A stretch of DNA of 64,000 bases from Dysidea avara (GCF_963678975.1 NC_089275.1:38788819-38852818), one strand, 5' to 3'. Shown: positions 1 through 11,652, numbered from the stretch's first letter. A program made the numbers and translations. The notes: generated from the sequence alone by a model not told the origin.

Positions 1-529
1 TGTTTTACGTGGTTGTGGCCAATCCTATTTCCTTGGCTCTAATATCAATGGCCTGCTGTCACCACTTCTTTCACAAATCAAAACCACAAGTGTCACAAAT
101 ATCATTAATCCTATACATAGAATGGTGTACATACAAAGGACCATGTGAATGTGTCTGATGTTGTAGATGTAGTTTTCATATAATGCTCAGTAACTGTGGA
201 TGATTCTCAGTAGTGTTACATATGGTGACTGTTCTATTAGAGTATTTTACTGACTGCTTTATTAGAGCATCTCGATCTTGTTTAAGGCATGCATGAAAAT
301 GCATTTATATGTACACAGCACTGCTACACAGGTACATGCACACATGTGTGCAACACACACACACGAACACACACCTGTACATGGACACACAAATACAGCA
401 TGGTCATTGGTCACAAAGAACACACACCCACACGTGTCATAGTATATTCCTTACGGTACAGCAAGAACATGGACATAAACTCCAAACACTAAGTTATATG
501 CCAAGGACATACTTTGAATGGTGAATATC
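1..529. other. No gene seen; AC-rich simple sequence and one dispersed motif
   Basis: I see no convincing exon here. A CA/AC-rich stretch lies at about 344-372. The dispersed motif GTTCTATTAGAGTAT, discussed in the findings, occurs near 230-246, followed by a weaker copy near 258-275. The short open frames here are mostly AC-repeat translations. Confidence 0.5.
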
Positions 530-935
530 CAGCAAAAATTAGATAAAGTCTCCATTTCTTACAAATGCCAAGCAAAGAATAATGGAGAAGCTTGTAAATG
601 GCACAAACGGTTTGTAATAATTGAACTGACACCGTTTTCTCCTCAAATAACAGGCACTCAAAATTTTCATGCTACCTATAACACTGTGCTAATCACAGTA
701 CAGAAAGCACAAGTACATAACCAACTGAAATACCAACCTCAATACACAACTGATGAAAGAGGGGAAGTAAGCTGATACAATGGAATAAAAAGCAATCGCA
801 AGTATGATAAAGATATAATTTATATTATATGCATTATAGAGCCACCTGCACTGATATCCAACTGATACACATGAGATCCATGTGACATCATGCTCCCATG
901 GGGATGTCTCCAGTGTATCTACTCATTACCTGAAA
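530..935 (-). pseudogene. Decayed copy of two JmjC-domain exons
   Basis: Read on the minus strand, 867-929 matches the JmjC exon at 22404-22466 (same AG acceptor, GTAATGAGT start, and a shared run through the following intron). The copy has a small deletion, so the metal-binding PHVEHD motif is lost and a stop appears. A second block near 533-580 matches the VKGAKKW exon (22033-22113): AAGAAATGGAGACT is shared, and the rest is diverged with a stop. The flank between exon and composite repeat is also shared with copy 2. This is a relic of a paralogous gene carried in a segmental duplication. The window edge hides whatever lay further 3'. Confidence 0.6.
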
Positions 936-1020
936 CAAAATAGAGTCACAATGATAACATGGAGCACACCTGCTTTAGTAGATCTAGAAGTATAAGCAGT
1001 ATATATATATATATATATCT

Positions 1021-1355
1021 AAACCAAAACAGCCAAGCTGTAAAAAAAGAGTGCGGCCCCCAAAAAGGCCAGGATGAAAAAAGATGTGAAATCCAAGGTG
1101 GCGGCCAAGAAATGGCTGTAATGGTAGGTTAATTGCAAAAATTTTAATTACGACAATTCAGGTGAATTTGCATTGCCTCCTCCACTAGGATTCGGCACCA
1201 AATTCAACTGAATTGTCGTAATTAAAATTTTTGCCATTAACCTACCATCACAGCCATTTCTTGGCCACCACCTTGGATTTCACATCTTTTTTCATCCTGG
1301 CCTTTTTTGGGGGCCACACTCTTTTTTTACAGTTTGGCTGTTTTGGTTTAGATAT
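1021..1355. repeat. Palindromic head of composite element, copy 1
   Basis: About 155 bp at the left (from AAAACAGCCAAGCTG) reappears inverted at the right (ending CAGTTTGGCTGTTTT). Both arms carry GGTGGCGGCCAAGAAATGG or its near-exact complement. The centre is a short loop near 1184-1196. It matches the head at 22566-22885, and a lone half-arm occurs at 43995-44110. Confidence 0.9.
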
Positions 1356-1529
1356 CACTTCTTTTTGTATTGCAAGCCACAAATCCAGCCATTAACTGGC
1401 TTTGGTGCTTCCTTCTAACTTGTTTTTTTCTTTTCTGCAGGAATATTGGAACAAAGGAAGAAATGTTGTTAACAGTTTTTTGTATATTTAACAATGAAAG
1501 ATGATTTTGTTTCCGACACATATTTCTAC

Positions 1530-3385
1530 AGGGTGATTTGTTTGTAGCTGATCCCTATAAGGTAACTTGTATCCAGCTGATATCTCCACAGGGTGACTTG
1601 TTTGTAGCTGATCTCTCTACAGGGTGATTTGTTTGTAGCTGAATTCTCTACATGATGGTTTCTTTGTAGCTGAACTCTCTACAAGGTAACTTGTTCTAGC
1701 TGATCTCTCTACAGGGTGAACTTGTTTGTAGCTGAGCTTTCAACTTGATGGTTTCTTTGTAGTTGTATTCTCTACAAGGTAACTTCTTCTAGTTGATCTT
1801 TCTACAGGGTGACTTGTTTGAAGCTGAACTCTCTACATGATGGTTTCTTTGTAGCTGAACTCTCTACAAGGTAACTTCTTCTAGTTGATCTTTCTACAGG
1901 GTGACTTGTTTGAAGCTGAACTCTCTACATGATGGTTTCTTTGTAGCTGAACTCTCTACAAGGTAACTTCTTCTAGCTGATCTTTCTACAGGGCGATTTA
2001 TTTGTAGCTGAATTCTCTACAGGGTGGTTTGTTTGCAGCTGAACTCTCTACATGGTGGTTCTTTGGAACTGAACTCTCTGCAAGGTGACTTCTTATAGCT
2101 GAACTACACTGTGAAAAAGGTGGGATATAAGATGGTATTTCCAGTGGCTTATTGAATACAAATAAGCTTTAATATAAACCCTGTATTATACTCATGTTAT
2201 ACTTTAGTATAATGCATACTATACTATTACATATATGGTTTCAGTTTATTGACCACATTACCTGAAATAGTTTATATCTAGTATAATTCCCACACTATAC
2301 CATCACATATATGGTTTCAATATGTTTAACACATTAAGTAAAGCCTTACATGAGATTGTTAGTATAATATAGGTTATATCAAGCTTTTTTGTATTCAATA
2401 AGCCACTGGAAATACCATCTTATATCCCTCTTTTTTCACAGTGCTATCTACACAGTGATCGTTTCATAGCTGAACTCTCTACATGGTGATTTGTTTGTAG
2501 CTGAACTCTCTACAAGATGATTTGTTTATAGCTGATCTCTCTATAGGATAACTTGTTTGTAGCTGAACTATCTACAGGATGGTTTCTTTGTAGCTGATCT
2601 CTCTACAGGGTGACTTGTTTATAGCTGAACTCTCTACAAGGTGATTTTGTTTGCAGCTGAACTCTCTACAGGGTGGTTTTTTATAGCTGAACTCTACAAG
2701 GTGACTTCTTCTAGCTGATCTCTCTATAGGGCAATTTGTTTGTAGCTGAATTCTCTACAGGATGATTTGTTTGCAGCTGAACTCTCTACATGATGGTTTC
2801 TTTGTAGCTAAACTCTATGCAGGGTGATGTGGTTGTAGCTGAACTCTCTACTGGATGGTTTCTTTGTAGCTGAACTCTCTGCAAGGTGATTTCTTCTAGC
2901 TGATCTCTCTACAATGTAACTTCTTGTAGCTGATCTCTCTACAAGGTGATTTCTTCTAGCTGATCTCTCTACAGGGTGATCTGTTCATAGCTAAACTATC
3001 TGCAGGGTAATTTGTTTGTAGTTAAACTCTCTACAAGGTGATCCTTCTAGTTGATCTCTCTACAGGATGACTGGAACTCTCTACAGGGTGATTTGTTTGC
3101 AGCTGAAATCTCTACATGGTAGTTTCTTTGTAACTGACTTGTCTATAAGGGGATGTCTTGTAGCTGATCTCTCTACTGGATGACTTGTTTCTAGCTGATC
3201 TCTCTATAGAGTTATAACTTTCTCTATAGAGTTATAACATGTTTGTAAGCTGAACTCTTTACAGAGTGGCTTTTTTGATTGATTGCTGAACTCTCCAGCT
3301 ACACGGTGACTTGCTTGCAATACAGAGTGACTTGTTTGCAGCTGAACTCTCTACAGAGTGACTTACTTGTAGCTGAACATTGTAT
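1530..3385 (+). repeat. 31-bp minisatellite array, composite copy 1
   Basis: Tandem units of about 31 bp read roughly TAGCTGAACTCTCTACAGGG followed by TGATTTGTTTG, with variants (GATCTCTC for GAACTCTC, AAGG for AGGG, TTCTTC for TTGTTT). The array is interrupted at 2107-2443 by a MITE and ends at the hAT insertion at 3386. A few diverged units continue at 7230-7440, so the array was contiguous before that insertion. Confidence 0.9.
2107..2443. mobile_element. MITE with 60-bp inverted ends starting CACTGTG
   Basis: The left end CACTGTGAAAAAGG matches the right end inverted (TTTTTTCACAGTG), and the match extends about 60 bp to TTCCAGTGGCTTATTG. CTA sits directly outside both ends, suggesting a 3-bp target duplication. 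The CACTG terminus with a 3-bp duplication suggests a CACTA/EnSpm- or Chapaev-type non-autonomous element; the family is inferred. It was inserted into the 31-bp array. It has no coding capacity. Confidence 0.8.
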
Positions 3386-4069
3386 AAAGTAACCAGTGTT
3401 GGGAGTAACGCGTTACATAATATTATTACTTTTGTGGTAACAAAGTAATATAACGAAATACGCTACAAAAAACAAGTAATATAATTCAAGTTACTTTACT
3501 TACAAATGTAACGCATTACCTAAGTAATATAGTTACTGTAACGATTCTAATATTACATAATATTATTACTACAAGTAACGAAGTTACTAATCTTGTTAGT
3601 AATCCACTGAGTAACGCTTAGCCACAACGAAGTAATGAAGCCTACTGCATGAAGCTTATTCACAGCTTCTTACTTACAATCAAGATTTGCACATTGTCCA
3701 ACAACGCAATCATGTCACGTAATAAGGTGGTAGTTTCACACATGACAGCTTAAGGCTGTGGACACAAAGTAATATAATATGTAATATTATTACAGTTACT
3801 TTATTTTATGGGTAATATGCAGAGTTGGGGTAGTTACTTCAGAAAAGTAACTAGTTACAAGTTACTAGTTACATTTGTTCCATGTAACTTAGTTGCAGTT
3901 ACAGTTACTTTTGTAAAAGTAATAAAGTACTTTAGTTACTAGTTACTTTCAATATTGTGTTTTAAATTATTAATTGATATGTTAATGATGAATAACAATG
4001 GCAAATTACAATGGCAAATTACAATCAGTTCAAAAAAGTCCATCCAATATACCACTGTGTATGTAAAAT

Positions 4070-6082
4070 CTAGATATCTAAGTACTCTTTATTATACTTC
4101 ATAAGCAGTAATTTTTCAAACCGTTCATCAACCAATCTGTTGCGTTTGGGTGATAATACTAATCCTCCAAGACTGAAGAGTCTTTCAACAGGTGCAATAG
4201 AAGGCAGTGCTGTGTTGTACAACAGGAAAAGCCTTTTCACGAGAGGATATTTGTGGAGATTATCAATGCTCTTTGCATTAGCCAAATAGTCATTGGCTTC
4301 TATGTCGACATTACTTTCTGATGTAGACTCATCATCTGATTTGAGGTCATAAAAGTCATCCTTTTTGCTTCTTGTTGATGTTGCCATTTCATCCTGTGAG
4401 TCTTGTACAACTGTTACTCTCATCTCTTGAAGGAGCATCTGCTTATATAAATCCTTTGTGTTCTAGGATTCCACCCATTCAAGCTTAAACTTAGGCAATG
4501 TTACTGCTGCTAAAACGGCACTATCATTTTGAAACACATTTTCAAAACAATATCTGATGGCATCCTCTATAGTCCCAGCAAGCCCACAGGTCTCATGGAA
4601 GAGAGGTCAGGCTGAAGAGCTACCACCTTTTTGATAATTGTCTCTAGCATTGGCAAAAGAGTACCAAAAAAGCAGTTGTCTTCCCCTTGTAAGATGTCGA
4701 GCCCTCTTGAAAGAGGTTTTAAAACAATGACATACTCTTTCAAAAACTTTAGCTCACGTTCACTAAAACACCGTAGCCCCAGTTTGGTGCAAAGATCATT
4801 TAACTCTACTAAAGAATTGTCAGTAACTCGAACTACTGCGTCATAAAGTGAGTTCCACCTTGTGGCAGTAGGTACAATGAGCTTCCTCTTGACTACTTCT
4901 TGCACGGCATCAGATGCCACAGTCGATCTGCTGGCTTTGTTCCACAAAGCTGAGCTTTTAGCAAATGAACTCCGGTAAACACCTTTAGATGTTGAGGAAG
5001 ATGACAGGAATTTATCAGCATCTATGCTTGCAATGAGATTAAGAGTGTGTGCAGCACACCTATAATGTGGCAGCAATTCATATCGTACCTAGGTGAGATC
5101 ATCATCAGTATTTGCTTCCTCGGAGTCAAATGTTAGCAATTCATCAACATTTTCAAAAGCTGTATCATCCTTTGTTTCTTCTTCTGGATCCTCCAGGGGT
5201 GCAGCTGCAGAATCAGAAGAATCTGAATATACTGTGAATGCTTTCACAAAGTTTGACCCATTATCTGTTATGGTAGCACATACTTTCCCAGTAAGACTAT
5301 AGCTTGCATGAACTTGCTCTATCTTGCAAGCCAAAACATCATAAGTATGCCTCCCCATCATTCTTGCACATGCTATGGCCGCTTTGCATCCGAGGGTCAA
5401 TCCAATGGACGGTCATCCCCAAATAGCTTCGGTGGTGTGCCGTTCATACATCAATAGTAGTCGAAACAATATCAACTGTTTCCAACGTCTTTTTGACTTT
5501 GCTGACCATTGAATCATAAACTGTATCAAGATAAACTGTAAAAGAGTTTCTGTCATGTAATTGGGTTGGACAAATACTGCCTAAAAGCTTTCTAAAAGCT
5601 GGGGATTCCACGGTCGACAAAGGTCGCATGTCTTCTATTACATACTCTGCAAGCAAACTTTGTAGCTTATTGGGAGGAATGGAATACCTACTCAACATTG
5701 CTGGTAAAGTGCACTGCCTCTTTGGATCACCATTATTATTGCTATCACCATCAGCCTCCAATCTTCGTTTCCACTGCTCAGGTTTTTAAACTTCTTTTGC
5801 TATCAATGTTGTATTCTTGTGTATAGATGTCAGATGTTTCTTGAGATTTGAAGTTGTATTCTTAGCAGACGACAGCGTTTTATTTCCAGCACACAAAGTA
5901 CAACGGACCTTAAAATTCTTTGCATCTTCACTCAGGAAAACAAAATAATGTCTGTATTTCCATCCGTAAAAAGCTGTCCCTGTCCCTGCTGCTTCGCTGC
6001 TAGAAGCATCGATAGAATCCCGTGTAGAATTCGAAGCACCACTGTTATCTCCCATAGTTTCCACGAAGTTACCCACGCTCAA
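4070..6082 (-). pseudogene. hAT transposase, broken into five frames
   Basis: In N-to-C order, the pieces are as follows. 6082-5786 is a BED-type zinc finger (VRCTLC and LKKHLTSIH giving the C2-H2 pattern). 5761-5444 carries RPLSTVESPAFRKLL, the usual hAT segment before the first catalytic Asp. 5400-5089 has GRHTYDVLA and ATITDNGSNF, the second Asp region. 5076-4567 has YRCAAHTLNLI and RWNSLYDA. 4438-4070 ends with the hAT dimerisation signature ([27 protein letters not shown]). At least four frame changes or stops separate the pieces, so no active enzyme is encoded. The order and motifs leave little doubt about the family; the subgroup was not determined. Confidence 0.92.
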
Positions 6083-6407
6083 ACACGAGGTCCAACACGT
6101 GGTAGATCATGAGATAGTAAGGTGTGCATTAGCAAGAATGGTTTTGTTTATTATTGAAGTCATGCCGCAAAGTCGCCATCCAGCCCATCCTGCTATATAG
6201 CTGCACCTGAACCTGCTGGGTTTTGGGTGCACAAAGGCTACTGAAATCCTGTTTGTTACTTCGCTCTGAATTATTGCTGATGTAGGGTAAGCAACTGTAT
6301 TATACATTACGCGAGGGCGACATTACTAGCTGCCTCGAGTAGACCTAGTAGGTTTACTAGTCAGTTGTTGTAACAACGTTAGTTTACGTAACTTTGTAAC
6401 TGCATTA

Positions 6408-6935
6408 GGGGCACTCCAATTGGTAATTATGTTTCTGGTCCATTGAAAATCAGTTTTAGGTGTGGGCGGGCGAAATTCAGCAACAATGAAGTGACTGCTC
6501 AATTAGAGTATTTTGTGATTTACTGACTGTTCTATTAGAGTATATCAACCCGTATCATGCACTCTGCCCATTTCTTGCAGGTTTTCACTAATAAAATACA
6601 AATTATGATAGTTAGATTTAGCATACTTGTTGCAGCCCAATATATATATATATATAAATTATTAATGAACACGTTTTAACAACACATAAAAACAATTGTT
6701 CTAATCAGTAAGAATACGGCTCTCCACTAAGCGTAGCTCAGTGGAGACAGCGGGGAGCTCGGTTGACTGCAGCTTTCTGCTCCCACGAATGGCCAGTAAT
6801 ATATACTTGTTTCTGAAATCCAGGTTTTTCAAAAAGCTGATGCGGGCATTTTACCCATGTATTTCTGAAATTTCACATTCTCCAAAAAAGGATGCGGGTG
6901 GTGGACCAGAAACATAATTACCAATTGGAGTGGCC
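6408..6935. mobile_element. Harbinger-like MITE inside the hAT transposon
   Basis: The left end GGGGCACTCCAATTGGTAAT and the right end, inverted, GGCCACTCCAATTGGTAAT, match over about 33 bp (through ATGTTTCTGGTCCA). TTA lies just outside both ends (6405-6407 and 6936-6938), the 3-bp target duplication typical of PIF/Harbinger. The interior contains the dispersed GTTCTATTAGAGTAT motif near 6530 and an AT microsatellite near 6641. Confidence 0.8.
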
Positions 6936-7469
6936 TTACTTAATAACCATCATTACTTTACAGTCTCAACTATTGTAACTAGTTACTAACGCGTTACTAT
7001 TGTAACTTAGTTACTATTTCAAGAAGTAATTTTAGTTACAAACTACTAGTTACAAGCTATGTAACGCGTTATATTACTTAGTTACTTAAAAAGTAATATA
7101 TTACGTAACGGCGTTACAATTGTAACGCGTTACCCCAACTCTGGTATAACTAAATAGTTCAGCTGCAAGTAATATGTAATACGTAACTAGTTACTTTTAC
7201 CAAGTAACTTGCCCAACACTGAAAGTAACTTGTTTGTAGCTGGTCTAGATGAACTCTCTACTGGATAGCTTTTTTGTAGTTGAACCCTCTACGCAGTGAC
7301 TTAATTGTTTGTAGCTGAATTCTCTGCAGAGTGACTTGTTGTAGCTGAACTCTCTACAGGGTGACTTGCTTGTAGTTGAATTGTCTATAAGATTAACTTT
7401 TTGTAGCTGAACTCCATACAGAATAACTTGCAATGTAATATAATTCTATAATCGAGTAAGTTATAAACG

Positions 7470-8297
7470 TAGCTGAATGCTCTATTAGGGTGACTGTTCT
7501 ATTAGAGTATCTCGATTTCCCATATGCTACACGTAGTTGGCTTTGGAATCATAACTCAGTGGTTTGTACTCCGATTCTTCTGTACTACTGCAAGGACTTT
7601 CTATGATAATTATTCCAGCTACACACCAATTTTCAGCTCATTGCTCTAAGCGGTTTGCCTGGTAGGCGTGAAAACTAATAGTTTTTTTATTCATAAAAAT
7701 CTATCGCGTAATTGTGACACAGGTTGGGTTTTGTGTCATATCTCGATAGTCTTTAACTGGATTCCTTTCAAACCACAAAAAGGCACTCCTAGGATAGTTA
7801 CTCCATCTACATAGCAATTTTCAGCTCATTCCTTCAAGCGGTTTACCTTGTGGGCGTGACAGACCTTCGACCTTATTCTACGCAAATAATCGGTAATAAC
7901 TCCGTGACTGTTCATCGGATTCCTACCAAACTTGGTACTGAGATTTGCCTTAATGAGCCCTTTAAGTGGCCCAAATTTCAGCCCAATTGGAGCACGAATT
8001 CGTGTTTTATGGCGGATTCTGCAAAGTGTGTGAAAAGAAGTAGAAGAAAAAAACGAAGAAAAAAACCCTAAGTTTGGCCGCTCGTATCTCGGAAATGGCT
8101 GAAGCGATTTTCTTCAAATTTTGAATGTGGACTCCCCTAGCTAGCCAGCACGTCTGTAGCAACTTTGGTTTCAATCTGATAAGGAATCACGGAGCTACAA
8201 AGGTGTGAAAATCGCGTTTACTTTCTTCCTGTTAATATACTCACGGTGTGGCGCGCCGGCTTCTTGGGCCGCACGACACACTACCGAGTGTCTTGAT
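7470..8297 (+). repeat. Conserved tail of composite element, copy 1
   Basis: It is about 828 bp and alignable along its length with 26190-27018. It opens with TGCTCTATTAGGGTGACTG followed by the dispersed GTTCTATTAGAGTAT motif. It ends with a GC-rich hairpin around GGCGCGCC and GGGCCGCACGACACAC. The open frame at 7850-8071 is not conserved in copy 2, so I do not call it a gene. Confidence 0.85.
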
Positions 8298-10337
8298 ACA
8301 CTTTTATTAGAATGCAAAGAACCAATAGCTAGAACTAAATGTAATTAGTTCATTGGTTTTGATACATGGAACCTCATCTAGACACACCTGAAGTAGTATT
8401 GCTCTCTGAGAACGTGTGTTGTAAACTCAGTAAAATTTAATGCTGTTACTAAATTTACCAACCTGATGTAAATGTACAAAAACAATCCTTCCGGTTACTA
8501 AGCCTAAGAAGAATAAGAACAAGAAACCTGGAATCAAGTAATCCACTAAATGAATGCCAAGAGTTATTTCCCCTGCACGTATTTGGTATGGAAACAAAAG
8601 ATCTATAGACCTGGATGCCTGCCATAAGTGGATAGAAGGCTTCATGAGTTATTCACAATTGACGATGACCAGTGAACTAACTGATTCAGAAATAGTATAT
8701 ATACCTTCAAAGAAGAAGAAGAAATGAAGCCAGGAAATGCAAATAACACTAGGAACTATAAGTAGACTGTCACCGGCTATACTCAAGATGATGATTCAAG
8801 AAGACCACAGACAAGACCTAATTTTGAGGACTTTGAAATCAAGAGATGAGCATACACATTTTATACTAAGACAACAGATGACTACATTACAACATCAGAT
8901 GACCAACAGGTAACTACATTGATTTAACAGCAATAAGTCAGGTGGCTAACTACTGAAGTAAGATCAACTCTTACACATTCATTCCTTTTGGCAATTAAGT
9001 TTGACCCGTGCTCTATTTCTCATGCTTTAACTTGTTGGAGTGATCAGTCAATGATAAATATTTCTGTCATGAAAAAGTGCTCTGGAGGTGAGCTTCAGCC
9101 CCATTGTGTAGGTGAACTCCTTCCTTTTTGATGTCTAGAGACTTAATGACAATGTAATGCAAAACCTTACTAACTACAGATACAGTAGGCAATAACTTTT
9201 GGTCTTGTCTGTAGGATTGATCAATGAAAAGAAACAAATACAAGGAAAATTTAAGGGTTTTAAACTTAATTATAGGGATTATAGAGATAAAAACTATTGA
9301 AAAAAGAGAGGTCATCTACACCTGCAGCTATACTAGTTTTATTGGCTTTAGTACAAAGACTGAAGTAGGAATATGCGGAGGTGTATAGATGATCTCCCTT
9401 GTTTAATTACTTTTTCTGTGATTGCTACTTGAGTTAGAGATTTGGTGAATAATGACAATTAGGTCCGGTAGAATTGATCTCATTAAAAATTACAGCAACA
9501 GCAGATTATCTGTCACTAGCTACAGGAATAACAAAACCTTCTTAAAGCTTATTCTTACACTTTACCACCTTTCTCTGAAGCATGAAGAAATGTTTTCCGT
9601 AGCTAAAAATAATGGTTGTTTGTCTAAACATTGAATGCCAGAGCACGTGATCAATTATAGCAGTTATGAATTTAGAAGGGGCAGGGTGTGGGTGGGTAGT
9701 GCTTCCTTCAATAATGACTACTGCCCACACAAAGGTTGAGGAAGTGGCTGATAAGAACTAGCAATAATTTACTTTGTGTGGCCTTGGGAAAAGCTAAAGT
9801 TTGGACCCAGTTAACTACATAAACCTTGCAAATAGAAATTTATTTCAGTTTGCCAAATTTTGTAAAACTTTGTTCCTAATTTATGTTCATTATGGTGGAC
9901 TGGAACATTTACATTCCAAAGATAGTAGGAATACTGTTAGTACAAGTATGTATATGCAGCTGGTTACAGAGAAGCCATTATCAACTATGTAAAGGAGCCT
10001 TCAGGCTTGTTGCTAGTGAATGGTACATTTTTGTATAAACATCATTAAGTTTGTTTTTATGCTTTTGTATAAAGGTTCTCTATAGCTATTTGCACTTGTT
10101 ATGAGTGGTTGTCTTAGCCATCTACACTACCGAAACAAGCAAGTCATACAATGTCTCAATGCCAATCCTCAGTTCAGTTAATCCTGTGTATTTTCTGTCC
10201 ACTTATGTATCGCACCGTTTAAGTAGGGATCGTGGTGAATGTTTCGCGTGCCGCCCAAAATTCCACCTTTAAAAATCATCCTACAAACATTGTATGAAGC
10301 GAAAACCACCTTTACGGAATAGTACTAGTCCATATAA
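8298..10337. other. No gene or repeat recognised
   Basis: About 2 kb of AT-rich sequence. A minus-strand frame at 8427-8645 has a hydrophobic stretch (GFLFLFFLGLV) but no supporting homologous copy, splice context or family resemblance. The last 70 bases (10270-10337) belong to a repeat shared with 35105-35160. Confidence 0.4.
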
Positions 10338-10834
10338 CAAGGGGGTGTCACTCAGGCTCTTGCTGTAGGTAGATCTGCGACCGCGGTCAAACTCTAAGTC
10401 AACGGTCAAGGCCACTAAATAGCTCTTACAGTGGGTCAAGGGTCAAGACGATACGGAAGGTTCGAAACCCACAATCGAAAACTATACGTAGCTATTATCA
10501 AGTTTACGGGATTATACGTAACTCACAAGAGGTAAGGATCTCTAAGAAGATGTTTTAAAGCTCCAACAGGCATTTCGCCGTAATTATAATGATTTTTCTC
10601 TCCCAGCTGCTGGTAGCACGCACTAAGAAAATATTATACTAGGTTACAAGCGCAGGTGCGTATAGGAAAATAGAGAAATAAGTGTAGGTCAAAAGTTCGA
10701 CAAGAAATGCTCAAGTCACAGGTCAAAGACGATAAATGCTGCAAGTCAAGGGTCAAGGTGAAATTTTCCCCGGTCAAGACTTTGACCGCGGTCGCAGATC
10801 TACCTACAGCGTGAGCCAACGTGACACCCCCTTG
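10338..10834. mobile_element. MITE with CAAGGGGGTGTCAC ends, copy 1
   Basis: The left end CAAGGGGGTGTCAC and right end GTGACACCCCCTTG are exact inverted repeats. The inner inverted stretch GTAGGTAGATCTGCGACCGC continues the match. The interior has many GGTCAAGG/GGTCAAAG words in both directions. A second, shorter copy lies at 51943-52216. The sequence at 35105-35450 resembles both flanks without the element, consistent with insertion into an older repeat. Confidence 0.85.
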
Positions 10835-10844
10835 CCATTTACGC

Positions 10845-11015
10845 TACAACAACAAGCTCACCGGTGGGATGTGCCTTTTGGGGTTCCGATGAGTGTACAC
10901 CCTATGCGCCTTGTCTTTTCTTTTATCTTCAATCAGGCTGCTTGTCTTCTTCTTCATGCAACGAAACCATATCGAGGCGTTAATTTTCCATATCAACACT
11001 TTCTTTAAGCAGCAT
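10845..11015. repeat. Dispersed repeat shared with 35300-35450
   Basis: GGGATGTGCCTTTTGGGGTTCC here matches GGGATGTGCCTTTTGTGGTTCC near 35327 (shown in short), and the relation continues through the GTTAATTTTC block to AGCATA. It is a diverged repeat of unknown type. The open frames across it are not conserved between copies. Confidence 0.65.
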
Positions 11016-11370
11016 AATAGATGCCACAAAATTGTACGCTACTGTAGCTACGGAGGTACCGGTACTCCACGATAGGTCACAAGGTCACGCCCATTCTTTA
11101 TTCTACGTATATCGATCTATGGATCGAGACCACGCCCCTTTTACGCTAGCTGTATTTTTGACCACACACCTTCAAGTTAGTAGGCTGATTCGAGATACTC
11201 TAGTCTAATAATCAATCGAAACCACGATGAACACACTCTTTTTCGAGCCCTTTTTGGGAAAACACACATCTTTTGCAAGCTGACTCGAGATACTCTAATA
11301 CAGCAGTCACCCTAATAGAACAGTCACACGTTTATAGCTAGCTGTATGCTATAACAAAAAAACTAAACAA
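11016..11370. other. Short diverged direct repeats containing the dispersed motif
   Basis: Two related blocks run ACACACCTTCAAG to GAGATACTCTAG (near 11163-11203) and ACACATCTTTTGC to GAGATACTCTAA (near 11265-11302). Both end in the inverted dispersed motif. CACCCTAATAGAACAGTCAC follows the second. No gene is seen. Confidence 0.45.
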
Positions 11371-11652
11371 ACTAGTATATTAAAAATTATGAATTTAAAA
11401 ATGAAGTAGGGATCCAAGCGATAAAAAGTAGTGAAACAAGAGATGAACAATGGTAGTTATTACAACATAGCTCAGTGGGAAATCCCTACTTTGGCATGGT
11501 ATAACAATTATTTTGTGTTCATTGCCAAAGTAGGGATTTCCCACTGAGTTATATGCTGTAATAACTATACCATTGTTCATCTTTTGTTTCACTACTTTTT
11601 ATCGCTTGGATCCCTACTTCATTTTTAAATTCATAATTTTTAATATACTAGT
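11371..11652. mobile_element. Foldback element, near-perfect palindrome of 280 bp
   Basis: The left arm begins ACTAGTATATTAAAAATTAT, and the right arm ends with its complement. The arms are about 125-130 bp with a loop near 11500-11520, and both carry AGTAGGGATCC and GTGGGAAATCCCTACTTTG. A related but decayed palindrome lies at 37350-37515, sharing GTAGTGAAACAAGAGATGA. Confidence 0.85.

Larger units (their letters stand above)
3820..7143 (-). mobile_element. hAT transposon (inner), decayed, carrying a transposase relic
   Basis: The ends are CAGAGTTGGGGTAG on the left and TACCCCAACTCTG on the right. The flanking 8 bases (GTAATATG and GTATAACT) match only partly, so the duplication is eroded or absent. 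Many GTTACTTT/AAAGTAAC words fill both subterminal regions. It holds a broken transposase on the minus strand (4070-6082) and a smaller MITE (6408-6935), and sits inside another hAT-type element. Confidence 0.85.
3394..7221. mobile_element. hAT MITE (outer) with 8-bp target duplication, split by a hAT transposon
   Basis: The left end CAGTGTTGGGAGTAAC and right end CTTGCCCAACACTG are inverted relatives, and AAAGTAAC flanks both ends (3386-3393 and 7222-7229), a perfect 8-bp target duplication. CAGTGTTGGG and 8 bp are typical of hAT elements. The element's own sequence is 3394-3819 plus 7144-7221, rich in GTAAC/GTTAC words. The middle is a second insertion. It lies inside the 31-bp array. Confidence 0.88.
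1021..8297 (+). mobile_element. Composite repeat element, copy 1 (palindrome head, 31-bp array, conserved tail)
   Basis: The element has three modules also found, in the same order and orientation, at 22566-27018: a palindromic head (1021-1355), an array of 31-bp units (about 1530-3385 and 7230-7440), and a tail of about 830 bp (7470-8297). It carries no long open frame, so it must be non-autonomous if mobile. The two ends have a weak inverted relation (GTGCGGCCC near the left end, GGGCCGCAC near the right). No target duplication was found. The plan, with a 5' inverted repeat, a tandem-repeat core and a 3' hairpin, recalls non-autonomous Helentron elements (the DINE/pearl type), but that is inference. 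A nest of later insertions splits the array. Confidence 0.7.

Noticed and set aside
3394-3819. GTAACGCGTTAC-rich sequence, first suspected to be a satellite
   Set aside because: It belongs to the subterminal regions of two hAT-type elements, as shown by their ends and the 8-bp duplication.
4631-5302. Plus-strand Ser-rich frames
   Set aside because: Antisense shadows of the hAT transposase relic.
8427-8645. Minus-strand frame with a hydrophobic stretch that might be a membrane protein exon
   Set aside because: No second copy, family match or convincing acceptor. I could not separate it from chance.
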